From contig PMST01000604.1 of NCBI GenBank assembly GCA_003168295.1, forward strand, positions 1 through 5,970: a stretch of 5,970 nucleotides of DNA, written 5' to 3'. This document shows, one piece after another, positions 4,700-5,970 of this stretch. The translations under genes were made by a program, and so were the position numbers. Each line of letters starts with the position of its first letter. Position 1 is the stretch's first letter. A model generated the notes under the pieces. The model was not told the DNA's origin. It saw only the letters and a list, made by a program, of their open reading frames with translations, and searched no databases. The stretch comes from Actinomycetota bacterium (GTDB lineage: Bacteria; Actinomycetota; Actinomycetes; Streptosporangiales; Streptosporangiaceae).

Positions 4700-5970
4700 C
4701 TAACCGCCTCGAGCGAGAATTCCGCCTGGTAGACCCGGACCGCCGCGACATCGTCGCAGGGACCGGCCGCGTCGATCACCTCAACAAACCTGACCAGTTC
4801 CTCGTCGAGCAGCAGCCGGACCCGGTCGAGCAGGTCGGCGCGAGCCTTAGCCATGATCTCGGTCAGCGTCGCCGCGCCGAACACCGGGGTCAGGATCTGC
4901 CGCGGCTCGGTGTAGATGCTGGCGGCTTGGGGTGCGTCCTCGCCGAGCATCGCCAGCAGGACCACCAGGCTGAGCGCGTCGGTGTCAAAGGAGATCCGCC
5001 TGGTGTCCCCCGCTTCCACCAGCCTGGTCAGTTGGTCCTGCCACGCCCCGACCGCGCGGGCTGCCCGCACCGCCAGATCCGGTGAGGACCGGCTGAACAC
5101 GGCGGTCTGGGCCGCGTCGGCGGCCGTGATCGCGTCCGCGGCCGCGAGGTCGGCGTCAGCCGAGTCGGCCTGGCCGCTCTGTCCGCCCGGCCCGAAGACC
5201 GATTCGAACACCTGCTTCGCGCGCACGTCCCGGGCCCGCTCCGCGGCGGCGGCGGCCAGCAGCACGGCACCGGCCGGGTCGCCGCGCCAGGTGTCGTGGA
5301 CCTGCTCGGCGGCGCGGTCGGCCAGCGACACGATGAACGACTCCAGGGCCGAACGAAGCGAGGAATTGAGCGCCGCGGTCCGCGACGGCCCGCGCCGCGC
5401 CCGCCTGCCCTTCTTGTTTGGTGCCTTGACGCCGCGGCGCGGCCGCAGGTCCCCGCCGGCCAGGCCGTCCTCCCACCGCGCGATCACCTCGCCACGCAGC
5501 AGCGTGCCGTCCCGCAGGCCGCCGCCAGCCTCGGCGAACGCGCCCTGGTAGGCCGTCTCGGCGGCGCGCCGCAACTCCGCGCGGAGCACGACCTGCGCCT
5601 CGACGTGCGCGGCGATGGCCGGAACCCTGGTCTTGAACGTGTCGAGCACACCCGACATCGTCTGGGTGAGGACCGCCACCCGGCGGTCGGCCCGGACGGC
5701 GGTATCGGCGAGCCAGTCGCGGATCGGCTGGTAGGCGTCGGGCGGGAGCATCCCGTCGATGAGCGGGACCTCTGGTATGACGAAGCGGTCCGCGGCGTCG
5801 ATCCCGTTCGCGTCGAGCATGGCCGTGAAGTGCTTGACGAGTTCGGCCCGGTACTGCCCTGGTACCCGGGACATGACCACGCCGAGCGCGGCCTTCCGGT
5901 CCCGCGCGTGCTGCAGGACCTCCCAGACCGGCCCGTCGGCATACCGGCTGGCGCTGGTCATGAACAGCCA
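4696..5970 (-). CDS. Dynamin-family GTPase, N-terminal G1-G3 region beyond the window
   Basis: The reading frame is open through the right edge, and three codons (Trp-Leu-Phe) precede the ATG at 5961. The resulting stretch LFMTSASRYADGPVWEVL looks like the middle of a dynamin-family G domain, after the P-loop and switch motifs, so this ATG is probably an internal Met and the gene starts outside the window. About 424 residues are visible. From the ATG these are the late G domain (1-90, with GVVMSRVPGQ at 27-36 where a G4 motif is expected), a long helical stalk (about 80-165), a strongly basic segment (172-194, including KAPNKKGRRARR) that may bind acidic lipids, further Ala-rich helices (200-320), and a hydrophobic stretch LSLVVLLAMLG (330-340) too short to be a sure membrane segment. 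It is first of a coupled pair with the membrane-anchored GTPase downstream. Family assignment rests on the partial domain and the context. Confidence 0.75.
   Translation of the reverse strand, partial: WLFMTSASRYADGPVWEVLQHARDRKAALGVVMSRVPGQYRAELVKHFTAMLDANGIDAADRFVIPEVPLIDGMLPPDAYQPIRDWLADTAVRADRRVAVLTQTMSGVLDTFKTRVPAIAAHVEAQVVLRAELRRAAETAYQGAFAEAGGGLRDGTLLRGEVIARWEDGLAGGDLRPRRGVKAPNKKGRRARRGPSRTAALNSSLRSALESFIVSLADRAAEQVHDTWRGDPAGAVLLAAAAAERARDVRAKQVFESVFGPGGQSGQADSADADLAAADAITAADAAQTAVFSRSSPDLAVRAARAVGAWQDQLTRLVEAGDTRRISFDTDALSLVVLLAMLGEDAPQAASIYTEPRQILTPVFGAATLTEIMAKARADLLDRVRLLLDEELVRFVEVIDAAGPCDDVAAVRVYQAEFSLEAVR

Overview
The window is uniformly GC-rich, uses GTG and TTG starts, packs its genes with 4-base overlaps, and carries protein families typical of actinomycetes (a YfjP-type GTPase paired with a second dynamin-like GTPase, an S1C protease without a signal peptide, a family-2 O-methyltransferase). 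It is most likely a chromosomal segment of a high-GC, probably filamentous, actinomycete. I see no RNA genes, CRISPR array, insertion sequence or other sign of mobility. Genus cannot be fixed from the sequence.

Layout, left to right. (1) Bases 1-343, minus strand: the N-terminal 114 residues of an HtrA-like serine protease, running off the left edge. It has its own AT-rich promoter region (about 361-400), which contains a small repeat and palindrome cluster. (2) Bases 457-1847, minus strand: a two-gene unit in which a SAM-dependent O-methyltransferase (840-1847) is followed by a glyoxalase/VOC-fold protein (457-843), joined by an ATGA stop/start overlap. (3) Bases 1961-2821, plus strand: an AraC-family regulator divergent from the methyltransferase across 113 bases, the usual arrangement for a local regulator of its neighbours. 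(4) Bases 2831-5970, minus strand: two tandem dynamin-superfamily GTPases that overlap by GTGA. The upstream one (4696-5970) lacks its N-terminus because the window ends. The downstream one (2831-4699) has a complete G domain, a long Pro/Ala/acidic linker and two C-terminal membrane segments. The AraC and GTPase genes converge with only 9 bases between their stops, and two adjacent GC-rich hairpins lie at the end of the AraC gene.

The window appears to hold three independent units: a protein quality-control protease, a small regulator/methyltransferase/VOC module that may handle a small aromatic molecule or specialised metabolite (substrate unknown), and a membrane-remodelling GTPase pair. 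The pair resembles in layout the DynA/DynB proteins that stabilise FtsZ rings during Streptomyces sporulation. The points most worth a second look are the methyltransferase, in which the usual catalytic His and Glu positions appear substituted, the GTPase pair, and the operator-like repeats before the protease.
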